From contig JTDA01000013.1 in assembly GCA_000803105.1 (NCBI GenBank), positions 1 through 64,000 on the forward strand: a DNA stretch of 64,000 nucleotides. The letters are read 5' to 3'. The notes under the pieces were generated by a model, which saw only the letters and a program-made list of their open reading frames with translations, searched no databases and was not told where the DNA came from. Positions 43,876 to 53,771 of the stretch are shown one piece after another; position 1 is the first letter of the stretch; every line of letters begins with the position of its first letter. This DNA comes from Coprobacter secundus (lineage in GTDB: Bacteria > Bacteroidota > Bacteroidia > Bacteroidales > Coprobacteraceae). The position numbers were made by a program, and so were the translations under genes.

Positions 43876-45114
43876 ATGGCAAAACAAGAGAATAAATGTA
43901 GTTTTTGTGGCAGGTCAGAGAAAGAAGTGAATCTGTTAATTGCCGGACAAACAGGATATATTTGCGATACGTGTGCTGAACAGGCGTATCTGATTACTGA
44001 AGAAGCTTTTGGAAAGAAAAAGAAACAGAATTCTGCTCTGGGTTTCACTCAAAAAGATTTGCCTCGGCCACAACAAATTAAGAAGTTTTTGGATGAATAT
44101 GTGATTGGACAAGATGCGGCTAAACGATTTTTAGCTGTATCGGTGTTTAATCATTATAAACGATTATTACAAAATCAGACTGCAGATAAAGACGATGTAG
44201 AGATTGAAAAATCAAATATAATCATGGTCGGTCCTACCGGGACAGGAAAAACTTTGCTGGCTAAAACGATTGCTCGTATGTTGCATGTGCCATTTACTAT
44301 TGTAGATGCTACAGTTCTTACCGAGGCCGGATATGTAGGTGAAGATATAGAAAGTATTCTGACTCGTCTGTTGCAGGTTGCTGATTATAATGTTGAGGCT
44401 GCGGAACGAGGAATTGTGTTTATTGATGAGATTGATAAGATTGCCAGAAAAAGTGATAATCCGTCGATAACTCGGGATGTTAGTGGAGAAGGTGTACAGC
44501 AGGGGCTTCTTAAGTTACTTGAAGGCTCAGTTGTAAATGTTCCTCCTCAAGGGGGACGGAAACATCCGGATCAGAAAATGATTGCCGTAAATACAAAAAA
44601 TATATTGTATATATGCGGTGGTGCATTTGACGGTATAGAGAAAAAAATAGCTATGCGGCTCAATACTCGTGTTGTTGGATATACTGCAGGGAAAAAAACA
44701 GCAGAGATAGATAGAGACAATTTATTGCAATATGTATCGCCTCAGGATTTAAAATCTTTTGGATTGATTCCTGAAATAATTGGACGATTGCCTATTCTTA
44801 CTTATCTCGAACCGTTAGACAAAAAATCTTTACGTCGTATTTTGACAGAACCTAGAAATTCTATTATCAAGCAATATGTAAAGTTGTTTGAAATGGATGA
44901 TATCAAGCTCACGTTTGACGAAGGTGCTCTTGATTTTATTGTAGAGAAAGCGATAGAATTCAAGTTAGGTGCGAGAGGATTACGCTCAATTGCTGAAAAT
45001 ATTATGATGGATGCTATGTTTGATATGCCTTCTTCTGACGAAAAGTCTTTGGTGATAACCAGAGAGTATGCAGAAGAGAAGCTTGCGAAAACAAACATGT
45101 TGACTCTACATTAA
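43876..45114 (+). CDS. clpX: ATP-dependent Clp protease ATP-binding subunit
   Basis: The protein has 412 residues. The N-terminal C4 zinc finger is present ('CSFCGRS' and 'ICDTC', residues about 8-36). The AAA+ module has Walker A 'GPTGTGKT', Walker B 'IVFIDEIDK', 'SGEGVQQGLLKLLEG', the RKH-type loop ('GGRKHPDQ') and sensor 2 'GARGLRS'. ClpX hexamers unfold substrates and pass them to ClpP, encoded just upstream. All expected motifs are intact. Downstream there are 207 bases before recQ, with a -7 box (TATATTTG, 45163-45170) that probably starts the next unit. Confidence 0.98.
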   Translation: MAKQENKCSFCGRSEKEVNLLIAGQTGYICDTCAEQAYLITEEAFGKKKKQNSALGFTQKDLPRPQQIKKFLDEYVIGQDAAKRFLAVSVFNHYKRLLQNQTADKDDVEIEKSNIIMVGPTGTGKTLLAKTIARMLHVPFTIVDATVLTEAGYVGEDIESILTRLLQVADYNVEAAERGIVFIDEIDKIARKSDNPSITRDVSGEGVQQGLLKLLEGSVVNVPPQGGRKHPDQKMIAVNTKNILYICGGAFDGIEKKIAMRLNTRVVGYTAGKKTAEIDRDNLLQYVSPQDLKSFGLIPEIIGRLPILTYLEPLDKKSLRRILTEPRNSIIKQYVKLFEMDDIKLTFDEGALDFIVEKAIEFKLGARGLRSIAENIMMDAMFDMPSSDEKSLVITREYAEEKLAKTNMLTLH

Positions 45115-45321
45115 AATTGGTTTTTTTGTAAGAAAATATTGGTTTGTAAAAAATCAATGTTGTATATTTGTTTTTCAAGATTGTAATAATAAATTTTATA
45201 CGTACTTAAAAAAAGAGTAAAAATAGTTGGTTATTTTGCAGACTTGTTTATAAATTTGTTATAGTCCAAAGTTTAGTGCGGATTTTGATATTGATATTTA
45301 CGTCGTTAATCACAGAATTGC

Positions 45322-47502
45322 ATGACTAAAGAGATAAACCTGACAGAAGAGCTGAAAAAATATTTCGGTTTTGACACCTTTAAGGGTAACCAAAAGGCAA
45401 TTATCGAAAATTTGTTGGCGGGTAAAGATACATTTGTATTGATGCCTACCGGGGGTGGTAAATCGTTGTGCTATCAGTTGCCTTCTTTATTGCTTGATGG
45501 TACAGCGGTAGTTATTTCTCCATTGATTGCTTTGATGAAAAATCAGGTAGATGCCATGCGCAATTTCAGTGAAGAAGATGGCGTAGCACATTTTATAAAT
45601 TCATCTTTAAATAAATCTGCAATCGACCAGGTTAAAACAGATATTCTGTCTGGTAAGACTAAATTATTGTATGTTGCTCCGGAGTCCTTGACGAAGGAGG
45701 AAAATATTGAATTTCTTAAACAAGCTAAAATCTCGTTTTATGCAGTGGACGAAGCGCACTGTATTTCAGAATGGGGGCATGACTTTCGTCCTGAATACCG
45801 TCGTATACGTCCCATTATTAATGAAATAGGATCTCATCCGCTGATTGCTCTTACAGCAACAGCGACACCGAAGGTACAACACGATATTCAGAAAAATCTG
45901 GGAATGACCGATTCTGCGGTTTTTAAATCGTCGTTTAATCGTCCGAATTTATATTATGAAGTACGTCCCAAAACCCAAAATGTCGATAAGGATATAATTC
46001 GTTATATCAAGAATCAGCCGGGAAAATCTGGTATAATCTATTGTTTGAGTCGGAAGAAAGTAGAGGAGCTGGCTGAAACTTTGAAAGTAAATGGGATAAA
46101 TGCTTTACCCTATCATGCCGGAATGGACTCTGCTACACGTACTCAAAATCAAGATGCATTTTTGCTTGAGAAAGTAGATGTAATTGTAGCAACTATAGCT
46201 TTTGGTATGGGAATTGATAAGCCTGATGTGAGGTATGTGATACATTATGATATACCGAAAAGTCTTGAAGGATATTACCAGGAGACTGGGAGAGCCGGAC
46301 GTGATGGAGGTGAAGGGCAGTGTATAACATTCTATATGAATAAGGACCTGCAAAAGCTTGAAAAGTTTATGCAGGGGAAACCCATAGCCGAGCAAGAAAT
46401 CGGGAAACAGCTATTGCTTGAAACGGCAGCATATGCTGAGTCGTCAGTATGTCGTAGAAAATTGTTGTTGCATTATTTCGGTGAGGAATATAATGAGGAA
46501 AATTGTGGAAATTGTGACAATTGTTTAAACCCAAAGAAACAAGTGGAAGCTCAAGATTTACTTTGTGCAGTTATTGAAACTGTCGTAGCATTAAAGGAAA
46601 AGTTTAAAGCCGATCATGTGATCGATGTTTTGTTAGGAAAAGAAACAACAGAAGTGTTATCATATCATCAGGATGAACTCGAAGTATTCGGGTGCGGACA
46701 GGGTGAAGAAGAGAAAACGTGGAATGCCGTAATACGGCAAGCTCTTATTGCAGGTTATCTCGATAAAGATATTGAGAATTATGGTTTATTGAAAGTGACT
46801 AAAGCGGGATTGGCTTTCCTTAAAAAGCCTGTTTCATTTAAGATAGTGGAAGACAATGATTTTGAAGAGATAGAGGAAGAGGTTCCGATGAAAGGAGGGG
46901 CCTCATGTGCTGTCGATCCCACATTATATTCGATATTGAAGGATTTACGGAAAAAGATTGCAAAGAAACTAGAACTTCCTCCCTATGTCATATTTCAGGA
47001 TCCTTCATTGGAAGCGATGGCAACGACTTATCCGGTAACGATAGAAGAGTTGCAGAATATTCCCGGAGTAGGGGCCGGTAAGGCAAAACGTTACGGAGAG
47101 GAATTTATTAAAGTAATCAAAATTCATTGTGATGAGAATGAAATAGAACGTCCTGAAGATTTGCGAGTTAGGACGGTTGCTAATAAATCTAAATTGAAAG
47201 TTTCTATAATACAAGGTATAGATCGTAAAATTGCTTTAGATGAATTGGCCGAATCGAAAGGATTAGAATTTTCTGATTTATTAGATGAGGTAGAAGCTAT
47301 AGTATATTCAGGTACTAAAATAAATATAGATTATTTCTTGCAGGAAATAATGGATGAGGACCATATTGAAGATATATTTGAGTATTTTAAAGAAGCTGAT
47401 TCCGATAGTCTTGAAGATGCCATCAATGAATTAGGTAGAGATTATACAGAAGAAGAGATACGTTTGGTTCGTATCAAGTTTCTTTCGGAAATGGGTAATT
47501 AA
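45322..47502 (+). CDS. recQ: ATP-dependent DNA helicase RecQ
   Basis: The protein has 726 residues. The superfamily 2 helicase core has Walker A 'MPTGGGKSLCYQ', 'DEAH' within 'AVDEAHCISEWGHDFRP', and 'QETGRAGRDG'. The RecQ zinc site ('CRRKLLLHYFGE', 'CGNCDNC') and winged helix follow. Then come an HRDC domain (about 530-605, 'YSILKDLRKKIAKKLELPPYVIF' in outline) and a further C-terminal helical domain (about 630-726) common in Bacteroidota RecQ. It unwinds recombination intermediates and stalled forks. It is probably transcribed alone: a -7 box lies 150 bases upstream and a terminator 30 bases downstream. Confidence 0.96.
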   Translation: MTKEINLTEELKKYFGFDTFKGNQKAIIENLLAGKDTFVLMPTGGGKSLCYQLPSLLLDGTAVVISPLIALMKNQVDAMRNFSEEDGVAHFINSSLNKSAIDQVKTDILSGKTKLLYVAPESLTKEENIEFLKQAKISFYAVDEAHCISEWGHDFRPEYRRIRPIINEIGSHPLIALTATATPKVQHDIQKNLGMTDSAVFKSSFNRPNLYYEVRPKTQNVDKDIIRYIKNQPGKSGIIYCLSRKKVEELAETLKVNGINALPYHAGMDSATRTQNQDAFLLEKVDVIVATIAFGMGIDKPDVRYVIHYDIPKSLEGYYQETGRAGRDGGEGQCITFYMNKDLQKLEKFMQGKPIAEQEIGKQLLLETAAYAESSVCRRKLLLHYFGEEYNEENCGNCDNCLNPKKQVEAQDLLCAVIETVVALKEKFKADHVIDVLLGKETTEVLSYHQDELEVFGCGQGEEEKTWNAVIRQALIAGYLDKDIENYGLLKVTKAGLAFLKKPVSFKIVEDNDFEEIEEEVPMKGGASCAVDPTLYSILKDLRKKIAKKLELPPYVIFQDPSLEAMATTYPVTIEELQNIPGVGAGKAKRYGEEFIKVIKIHCDENEIERPEDLRVRTVANKSKLKVSIIQGIDRKIALDELAESKGLEFSDLLDEVEAIVYSGTKINIDYFLQEIMDEDHIEDIFEYFKEADSDSLEDAINELGRDYTEEEIRLVRIKFLSEMGN

Positions 47503-47531
47503 TAAAACTATAATAATTGAATGTGGGGGAG

Positions 47532-47560
47532 AAGGCACTGTTTTATAAGTGCCTTTTCTA
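47532..47560 (+). terminator. Intrinsic terminator of recQ
   Basis: AAGGCACT (47532-47539) and AGTGCCTT (47548-47555) form the stem, followed by TTCTATTT. Confidence 0.7.
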
Positions 47561-47754
47561 TTTGTACAATACTTTATTGTGAAGAATGAGCAATTTGAAA
47601 ATAGATATTCTATTTTTGTAACTGTCGATTTTACTTTTTGAGGGTAATGTATGGGTGAAATCTTAAAAAAATGAGAAAAATTTTCCGGTCGTATAAATAT
47701 TCATTAAAAAAATAATTATCTTTGTACGCAATAAATTTTTAACACCTACCTCAT

Positions 47755-49230
47755 ATGTCATTTATTGCAGATAAAGTTGTTATGGATGGGTTAACGTTTG
47801 ATGATGTATTGTTAATCCCCGCTTATTCCGAAGTCTTACCGCGTGAAGTTAAACTTACTACCAAGTTTTCACGAAATATTCAGTTAAATATTCCGTTAGT
47901 TTCTGCTGCTATGGATACGGTTACAGAAGCTCAATTGGCTATAGCAATTGCCCGTGAAGGGGGAATTGGAGTTATACATAAAAATATGTCGATAGAAGCC
48001 CAAGCCAAGCAAGTACATTCTGTGAAACGTGCAGAAAACGGCATGATTTATGACCCGGTAACGATTAAAAGAGGTTCTACAGTAAAGGATGCCCTTGATC
48101 TGATGAGCGAATATCATATAGGAGGTATTCCTGTAGTTGATGACGAGCGACGATTAGTAGGTATTGTGACCAATAGAGATCTCCGTTTTGAGAAGAACTT
48201 GCGTCGTACTATAGATGAAGTGATGACTTCTAAAAATTTAGTTACAACGAATCAGTCGACTGATTTACAACAGGCCGCTGATATATTGCAAAATCATAAA
48301 ATAGAAAAGTTGCCGGTTGTAGATAAGAATGGAAAATTGATAGGGTTGGTTACTTATAAAGATATAACAAAAGCAAAAGACAAGCCTTTTGCTTGTAAAG
48401 ATAAGTTGGGACGTTTGCGTGTTGCTGCTGGAGTAGGAGTGACTGCTGATTCGATGGAGCGTGTTGCAGCCTTGGTAGATGCGGGAGTTGATGCAATAGT
48501 TATTGATACAGCACATGGCCATTCTAAAGGTGTAGTATCTGTTTTGAAACAAGTAAAGGTTGCCTATCCTCAGATTGATGTAGTTGTCGGTAATATTGCA
48601 ACAGGTGAGGCTGCCCGTTATTTGGTGGATGCCGGAGCCGATGGTGTAAAAGTCGGTATTGGACCGGGTTCTATTTGTACGACACGTGTAATTGCAGGAG
48701 TGGGGGTTCCCCAATTATCTGCGGTTTATGATGTAGCAAAAGCCTTAGAGGGTACGGGCATACCGTTGATTGCTGATGGGGGTATCCGTTATTCAGGAGA
48801 TATTGTTAAGGCTTTAGCCGCTGGAGGATATTCTGTTATGTTAGGTGGTTTGTTGGCCGGAGTAGAAGAGTCTCCTGGTGAAACGATTATTTATAACGGA
48901 CGAAAATTTAAATCATATCGTGGAATGGGGTCGTTAGAAGCTATGGAAAAGGGCTCGAAGGACCGTTATTTCCAAGCAGGTGAAACTGATGTAAAGAAAT
49001 TGGTTCCTGAGGGAATTGCTGCACGAGTTCCATATAAGGGTTCTTTATATGAAGTGATTTATCAGATGGTGGGAGGATTACGTGCAGGTATGGGTTATTG
49101 TGGTGCTGCTGATATAGAAGCTTTGCATCAGGCTAAATTTACCCGTATAACGAATGCCGGAGTAGCAGAGAGTCATCCTCATGATGTTACAATTACGAGT
49201 GAGTCTCCTAATTATAGTAGTAGGGCCTAA
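47755..49230 (+). CDS. guaB: Inosine-5'-monophosphate dehydrogenase
   Basis: The protein has 491 residues. The TIM barrel is interrupted by two CBS domains (about 95-210, e.g. 'MSEYHIGGIPVVDDERRLVGIVTNRDL' in outline). The catalytic loop is 'GIGPGSICTTRVIAGVG' with the nucleophilic Cys. 'IADGGIRYSGD' and 'SYRGMGSLEAM' complete the IMP-binding site. It oxidises IMP to XMP with NAD, the rate-limiting step of GTP synthesis. GMP reductase is excluded by the CBS domains and length. A perfect -7 box TATCTTTG (47717-47724) lies 30 bases upstream, although its -33 partner is weak. Confidence 0.97.
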   Translation: MSFIADKVVMDGLTFDDVLLIPAYSEVLPREVKLTTKFSRNIQLNIPLVSAAMDTVTEAQLAIAIAREGGIGVIHKNMSIEAQAKQVHSVKRAENGMIYDPVTIKRGSTVKDALDLMSEYHIGGIPVVDDERRLVGIVTNRDLRFEKNLRRTIDEVMTSKNLVTTNQSTDLQQAADILQNHKIEKLPVVDKNGKLIGLVTYKDITKAKDKPFACKDKLGRLRVAAGVGVTADSMERVAALVDAGVDAIVIDTAHGHSKGVVSVLKQVKVAYPQIDVVVGNIATGEAARYLVDAGADGVKVGIGPGSICTTRVIAGVGVPQLSAVYDVAKALEGTGIPLIADGGIRYSGDIVKALAAGGYSVMLGGLLAGVEESPGETIIYNGRKFKSYRGMGSLEAMEKGSKDRYFQAGETDVKKLVPEGIAARVPYKGSLYEVIYQMVGGLRAGMGYCGAADIEALHQAKFTRITNAGVAESHPHDVTITSESPNYSSRA

Positions 49231-49336
49231 TAACATAAGATGAGATTTTTGTGTGTATATAAAAAACACCAAAGTCTATACTATTAAAATAAGGACAGAT
49301 AAATACACTAATTTATCAGAATAAATATAATTTTCT

Positions 49337-49344
49337 TATATTTG
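49337..49344 (+). promoter_or_regulatory. -7 box of the chaperone/OstA unit
   Basis: TATATTTG at 49337-49344, with TTTA at 49312-49315 as a one-mismatch -33 and a 21-base spacer. Start near 49351, about 95 bases before the first ATG. Confidence 0.5.
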
Positions 49345-49445
49345 ATTCGTTAAATTAGTGTATTCTTTTTGTAGAATACAAGATTGTATGAAACAAAATG
49401 AAATTGAAATATATCATTTATAATTGTAGAAAACGATAAAAAACG

Positions 49446-51401
49446 ATGAAAAACAATTGGTTATTAGTATCGCTTTATGTTGGTTGTTCGTTGGCTTGGC
49501 CCGGTTATAGCCAGAACGATGATCCTGAATTAATGAAAATAAATGGAAAAAGTATTAAACGATCTGAGTTTGAGTATATTTATAACAAGAATAATCAACA
49601 GCAGATAGATAATAAGTCGTTAGACGAATATGTAACATTGTTTAAAAATTATAAGCTCAAAGTTGCTGAAGCTGAGGCTAATGGCATTGATACGACAAAA
49701 GCTTTTATAAATGAATTGGCGGGATATCGAACTCAGTTAGCTCAACCTTATTTGGTTGATAGTCGAGTTGACGACCGTTTAGCTCATGAGGCATATGACC
49801 GTTTGAAAGAAAATGTAGAAGTAAGCCATATTTTGTTTAAAGTAAGTCCGGGAGCTTCTTCTGAGGAGAGGGAAAAGGTTTATCAGAAAGCCTTTTCTGT
49901 ATTAGAGCGTATTCGTAAAGGTGAGGATTTTACGAAATTAGCCAAGCAATATTCTGAAGACCCGTCGGTAGTAAATAATGGTGGGTATTTAGGTTATATT
50001 ACCGGTTTTATGACTGTATATCCGTTTGAAACGGCTGCTTATAATACACCTGTAGGTTCTGTTTCAGAACCGGTTCTTACGTCCTTTGGATATCATTTGA
50101 TTAAAGTTTCTAATCGTAGGCCAGATCGTGGGGAAGTGCTTACTTCTCATATTATGATTATGGTTCCGGCGAATTCTTCGAATGAGACGAAGAAAGAAAA
50201 AGAGTTAAAGGCGAAAGAGATATATCAGGAAGTAATACAAGGTGGCGATTTTGCTAAAATTGCTAAAGAAAAATCAGAAGATAAAGCTTCTGGGCAAAGA
50301 GGAGGAGAGTTACCTTGGTTTGGAACAGGGCGTATTGTAAAAGAATATGAAGACGCAGCTTTTGCATTAAAGAATAAGGGGGATATATCGGAACCCGTAT
50401 TGTCACCTTACGGATGGCATATTATTAAATTGCTTGATCGTCGCTCTATAAAATCTTTTGAGGAAATGAAACCAAATATTATGCGGCGTATTTCCCAGGA
50501 TGAGCGAGGAAATCAAGGTCAGAAAGCTCTTATCGAAAAGCTCAAAATTGATTATGGATATACTTTAAATACAGTTGAAAAAGTAAAACTTGAACAATTT
50601 GCAAAGACTATGTTTCCGGCTGATTCCCTATTTATAGCAACTGTTAAAAATAATCAAGCTTCTTTATTTTCATTGGCAGGAAATGATTATCCAGTGTCTG
50701 GATTTGCTGATTATATGAAAAAAATGCGTAGAGGGAATGCTTCTACTGATGCCGTAACGTATCTGAATGATAAGCTTAATGCTTATATAGATAGTCAGAT
50801 ATTGAAATATGAAGACTCTCAATTGGAAAATAAATATGCCGATTTTCGTAATTTAATGAATGAATATCGGGATGGAATGTTACTTTTTGAGATTAGCAAT
50901 CGTGAAGTTTGGGATAAAGCGGCTAAAGATGAGGAAGGTTTAGCAAAATATTTTAAAGAAAATAAAAAAGCTTATGCATGGGATAAGCCCCATTATAAAG
51001 GATATGCTGTTAGCTGTATAGATAAAGATGTGGCAAAAGCTGTAAAGAAAAGAATGAAGTCATTACCTGCTGATTCAGTAGTTTTTTATATTAATAAGGA
51101 ATTTAATAACGATAGTGTTACTTCTGTTAAAATAGTGAAGGGGCTTTATGTTCAAGGAGATAATAATATTGTGGATAAACTGATATTTAAAGATAAAAAT
51201 GCTGCTATAGATGAGAAGTTGCCGGTTATATTTGTTTCAGGTAAGAAGTTGAAAAAGATGCCGGAGTGTTTTACCGATGTTCGGGGACAAGTTACCGCTG
51301 ATTATCAAAATTATCTTGAGAAGTTATGGGTAGACAATTTAAATCGAAAATATCCGGTTGAAATACATGAAGATGTTCTAAAAACAGTTAATAAGCATTA
51401 G
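49446..51401 (+). CDS. Periplasmic peptidylprolyl isomerase with two parvulin domains (PpiC/SurA family)
   Basis: The protein has 651 residues with a signal peptide (to about 'LAWPGYS'). A SurA-like helical N-domain ('MKINGKSIKRSEFEYIYN') is followed by two PpiC parvulin domains at about 120-235 ('SHILFKVSPGASSEE', 'GGYLGYITGFMTVYPFE') and 235-345 ('SHIMIMVPANS', 'GGELPWFGTGRIV'). A C-terminal 300-residue helical chaperone-like region is unusual for E. coli SurA. It probably helps fold outer membrane barrel proteins in the periplasm. It is the first of three related genes in a row ending with an OstA-like gene. Confidence 0.9.
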   Translation: MKNNWLLVSLYVGCSLAWPGYSQNDDPELMKINGKSIKRSEFEYIYNKNNQQQIDNKSLDEYVTLFKNYKLKVAEAEANGIDTTKAFINELAGYRTQLAQPYLVDSRVDDRLAHEAYDRLKENVEVSHILFKVSPGASSEEREKVYQKAFSVLERIRKGEDFTKLAKQYSEDPSVVNNGGYLGYITGFMTVYPFETAAYNTPVGSVSEPVLTSFGYHLIKVSNRRPDRGEVLTSHIMIMVPANSSNETKKEKELKAKEIYQEVIQGGDFAKIAKEKSEDKASGQRGGELPWFGTGRIVKEYEDAAFALKNKGDISEPVLSPYGWHIIKLLDRRSIKSFEEMKPNIMRRISQDERGNQGQKALIEKLKIDYGYTLNTVEKVKLEQFAKTMFPADSLFIATVKNNQASLFSLAGNDYPVSGFADYMKKMRRGNASTDAVTYLNDKLNAYIDSQILKYEDSQLENKYADFRNLMNEYRDGMLLFEISNREVWDKAAKDEEGLAKYFKENKKAYAWDKPHYKGYAVSCIDKDVAKAVKKRMKSLPADSVVFYINKEFNNDSVTSVKIVKGLYVQGDNNIVDKLIFKDKNAAIDEKLPVIFVSGKKLKKMPECFTDVRGQVTADYQNYLEKLWVDNLNRKYPVEIHEDVLKTVNKH

Positions 51402-51463
51402 AATCAACAGATTTCGTTGTACATTTATACCCTGATATAAATGTACAAGATAAGACTCATTTT

Positions 51464-52342
51464 ATGTATAGATTATTCTCATTGTCGATGGCTGGTTTGT
51501 TAGCAATACATTTCTTTATGGGATGTAGGGGGAAAAACACGGGTAGCGGCAGTGAGAATGATGTTTTAGTAAAGGTAGGAGACCATATTCTTACACGAGC
51601 CGAATTGAATGAGGCTTTGCCGAGGGGATTATCAGTGGTAGATAGTGCAACATTTGCTGATAATTTTGTAAAACAATGGGCGGAAGATATCTTGTTGTAT
51701 GATGTTGCAGCAGAAAATCTTCCTGATATGGTGCGTATAGAACGGATGGTTGAGCAATACAGGAGAGATTTAGTTATTTTTGAGTATCAAAAGCAGCTTA
51801 TGAATGAAAAGTTGTCAAGAGAGATACCTGAATCAGAAGTAAAAGCCTATTATGAGGCTGATCCTGGCCGTTTTAAATTGAAATCGGGGATTATTAAAGG
51901 GCTTTTTCTAAAAGTTCCATATAATTCCCCTAGAATAAATCAATTGAAAAAATGGTATAAATCGGGTAAGCCCGAAGCCGTAGAGAATATTGAGAAATAT
52001 GGATTGCAGAATGCTGTAATTTATGAATATTTTTATGATCGGTGGATACCTTTTAAGGAAGTAATGAATAATATTCCTTATGAAATTTCAGATGAAACTG
52101 CTTTTTTGCGAACACATCATAATATAGAATATCAGGATAGCTCTTATTTATATTTGTTGAATATTAGCGATGTTCTTACTGAAGGTAGTGAAATGCCTTT
52201 TGATTTTGCGCGGAAACAAATAGAAGAGATATTGCTGAATCATCGTAAAAATGAATTTATACGCAATACTCAAAGGGAACTTTACAATGAAGCTTTTAAA
52301 AAAGGAGAAATAGAGTTTCCGGGTCTTCAAGAAGAAAAATGA
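51464..52342 (+). CDS. SurA/PpiC-type chaperone lipoprotein without a recognisable parvulin domain
   Basis: The protein has 292 residues. The start has a lipoprotein signal ending in 'LAIHFFMGCRGKN' (candidate lipidated Cys about residue 21). The N-part matches the SurA N-terminal chaperone fold ('VLVKVGDHILTRAELNEALP'), and the rest is a helical plus small alpha/beta region ('YYEADPGRFKLKSGIIKGLFLKV'). I cannot find the parvulin signature (GGxLGxx..., FGxHxI). It is therefore likely a holdase-type chaperone tethered to the membrane rather than an isomerase; that is inference. It lies 62 bases after the first PPIase, and a gap of 40 bases separates its stop from the ATG chosen for the third. 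Confidence 0.78.
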   Translation: MYRLFSLSMAGLLAIHFFMGCRGKNTGSGSENDVLVKVGDHILTRAELNEALPRGLSVVDSATFADNFVKQWAEDILLYDVAAENLPDMVRIERMVEQYRRDLVIFEYQKQLMNEKLSREIPESEVKAYYEADPGRFKLKSGIIKGLFLKVPYNSPRINQLKKWYKSGKPEAVENIEKYGLQNAVIYEYFYDRWIPFKEVMNNIPYEISDETAFLRTHHNIEYQDSSYLYLLNISDVLTEGSEMPFDFARKQIEEILLNHRKNEFIRNTQRELYNEAFKKGEIEFPGLQEEK

Positions 52343-52382
52343 AGATATGAAAATTAGACAAATGTTATATAAAAAAGATAAG

Positions 52383-53744
52383 ATGCGAAAGTTAACGAGA
52401 GTTATAGGGCTGGTGTTCCTGATGGTAATACCTGTACTGTCGGTTGTTGCTCAGGATAATGTTGTAGATGAAGTCGTCTGGATTGTTGGAGACGATGCTA
52501 TTTTGAAGTCAGAAGTAGAAGAACAATATCGAAATTTGCAATACGAAGGACAGAAAATTGATGGTGATCCTTATTGTGTCATTCCGGAACAGATAGCAAT
52601 ACAAAAACTGTTTTTACATCAGGCGAAACTTGATAGTATTAGTATTCCAGAATCTCAGGTTATACAGCAAGTGGAGGCTCGTATGAACTATTTTATTGCG
52701 AATATAGGTTCTAAAGAGAAGCTGGAAGAATATTTTAATAAGCCATTGTCTCAGATACGGGAAGAGCTTACTGATATGGTTCGTGAACAGGGTACTGTAC
52801 AGGAAATGCAGCGCCATTTGGTGAAAGATATAAAGATTACCCCATCTGAAGTTCGTCGGTATTTTAGTGATTTGCCTATAGACAGTATACCTTATATTCC
52901 TACACAAGTAGAAGTGCAGATAATAACAATCAATCCGAAAATACCGCAACAGGAAATAGATAATATAAAAGCTCGATTGAGGGAGTATAGTGACCGGGTG
53001 ATGAAAGGTGAAGCAGACTTTTCTACATTAGCAATTATGTATTCGCAAGATCCAGGTTCAGCTCGTATGGGAGGTGAGTTGGGTTTTATGGGAAGAGGAA
53101 GTCTCGTTCCTGAGTATGCCAATGTCGCTTTTAATTTGAATGACCCAAAGAAAGTTTCTAAGATAGTGGAAACTGAGTTTGGTTACCATATTATACAGCT
53201 CATTGAGAAGCGTGGAGATCGTATTAATACACGTCATATTTTATTGAAGCCAGAGGTTGCGCAGAAGGATATTGATGATGCAGTTTCTCGACTTGATTCT
53301 TTAAAGATGGATATTAATGCTAAAAAATTTACATTTGAAGAAGCTGCACAATATATTTCTCAGGATAAGGATACTCGGAATAACAGTGGCTTAATGGTAA
53401 ATCAGGAGTCAGGTACAACAAAATTTGAAATGCGTAATTTACCGCAAGAAATAGCTAAAGTAGTAGATGGAATGGCGGTAGGGGATATATCCGCTCCATT
53501 TACGATGATCAATCAAAAGAGAGGAAAAGAAGTTGTTGCTATAGTCAAGTTGAAATCTCGGACAGAAGGGCATAAAGCTAATATTTCAGATGATTATCAA
53601 GCTTTGAAAAGTATTGTAGAAAATGCTAAGCAACATGAGCTTATTCAGGAATGGATCAAAAAGAAACAGAAAGAAACCTATATCCGTATTAAGGAAGGCT
53701 GGCGAAATTGTGAATTTAAATATGACGGTTGGGTAAAGCAATAA
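52383..53744 (+). CDS. surA: SurA-type periplasmic peptidylprolyl isomerase
   Basis: The protein has 453 residues from ATG 52383, where a signal peptide begins (MRKLTRVIGLVFLMVIPVLSVVAQ). An upstream ATG at 52347 would add twelve lysine-rich residues and is less likely. The helical N-domain ('VDEVVWIVGDDAILKSEVEEQYRN' in outline) is followed by two parvulin domains. The first is well conserved ('GGELGFMGRGSLVPEYANVAF', 'FGYHIIQLIEKRG'); the second ('RHILLKPEV') is less so. The architecture equals E. coli SurA, which delivers barrel proteins to the Bam complex. It is the third chaperone gene of the unit, and the OstA-like gene follows after 27 bases. Confidence 0.92.
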   Translation: MRKLTRVIGLVFLMVIPVLSVVAQDNVVDEVVWIVGDDAILKSEVEEQYRNLQYEGQKIDGDPYCVIPEQIAIQKLFLHQAKLDSISIPESQVIQQVEARMNYFIANIGSKEKLEEYFNKPLSQIREELTDMVREQGTVQEMQRHLVKDIKITPSEVRRYFSDLPIDSIPYIPTQVEVQIITINPKIPQQEIDNIKARLREYSDRVMKGEADFSTLAIMYSQDPGSARMGGELGFMGRGSLVPEYANVAFNLNDPKKVSKIVETEFGYHIIQLIEKRGDRINTRHILLKPEVAQKDIDDAVSRLDSLKMDINAKKFTFEEAAQYISQDKDTRNNSGLMVNQESGTTKFEMRNLPQEIAKVVDGMAVGDISAPFTMINQKRGKEVVAIVKLKSRTEGHKANISDDYQALKSIVENAKQHELIQEWIKKKQKETYIRIKEGWRNCEFKYDGWVKQ

Positions 53745-53771
53745 AGAGTGAAATAAGGTATCATAGATTCG

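Noticed and set aside
48265..48714. 149-residue minus-strand frame opposite guaB
   Set aside because: Antisense shadow of the conserved IMP dehydrogenase gene, with low-complexity Asn/Tyr/Ser composition.
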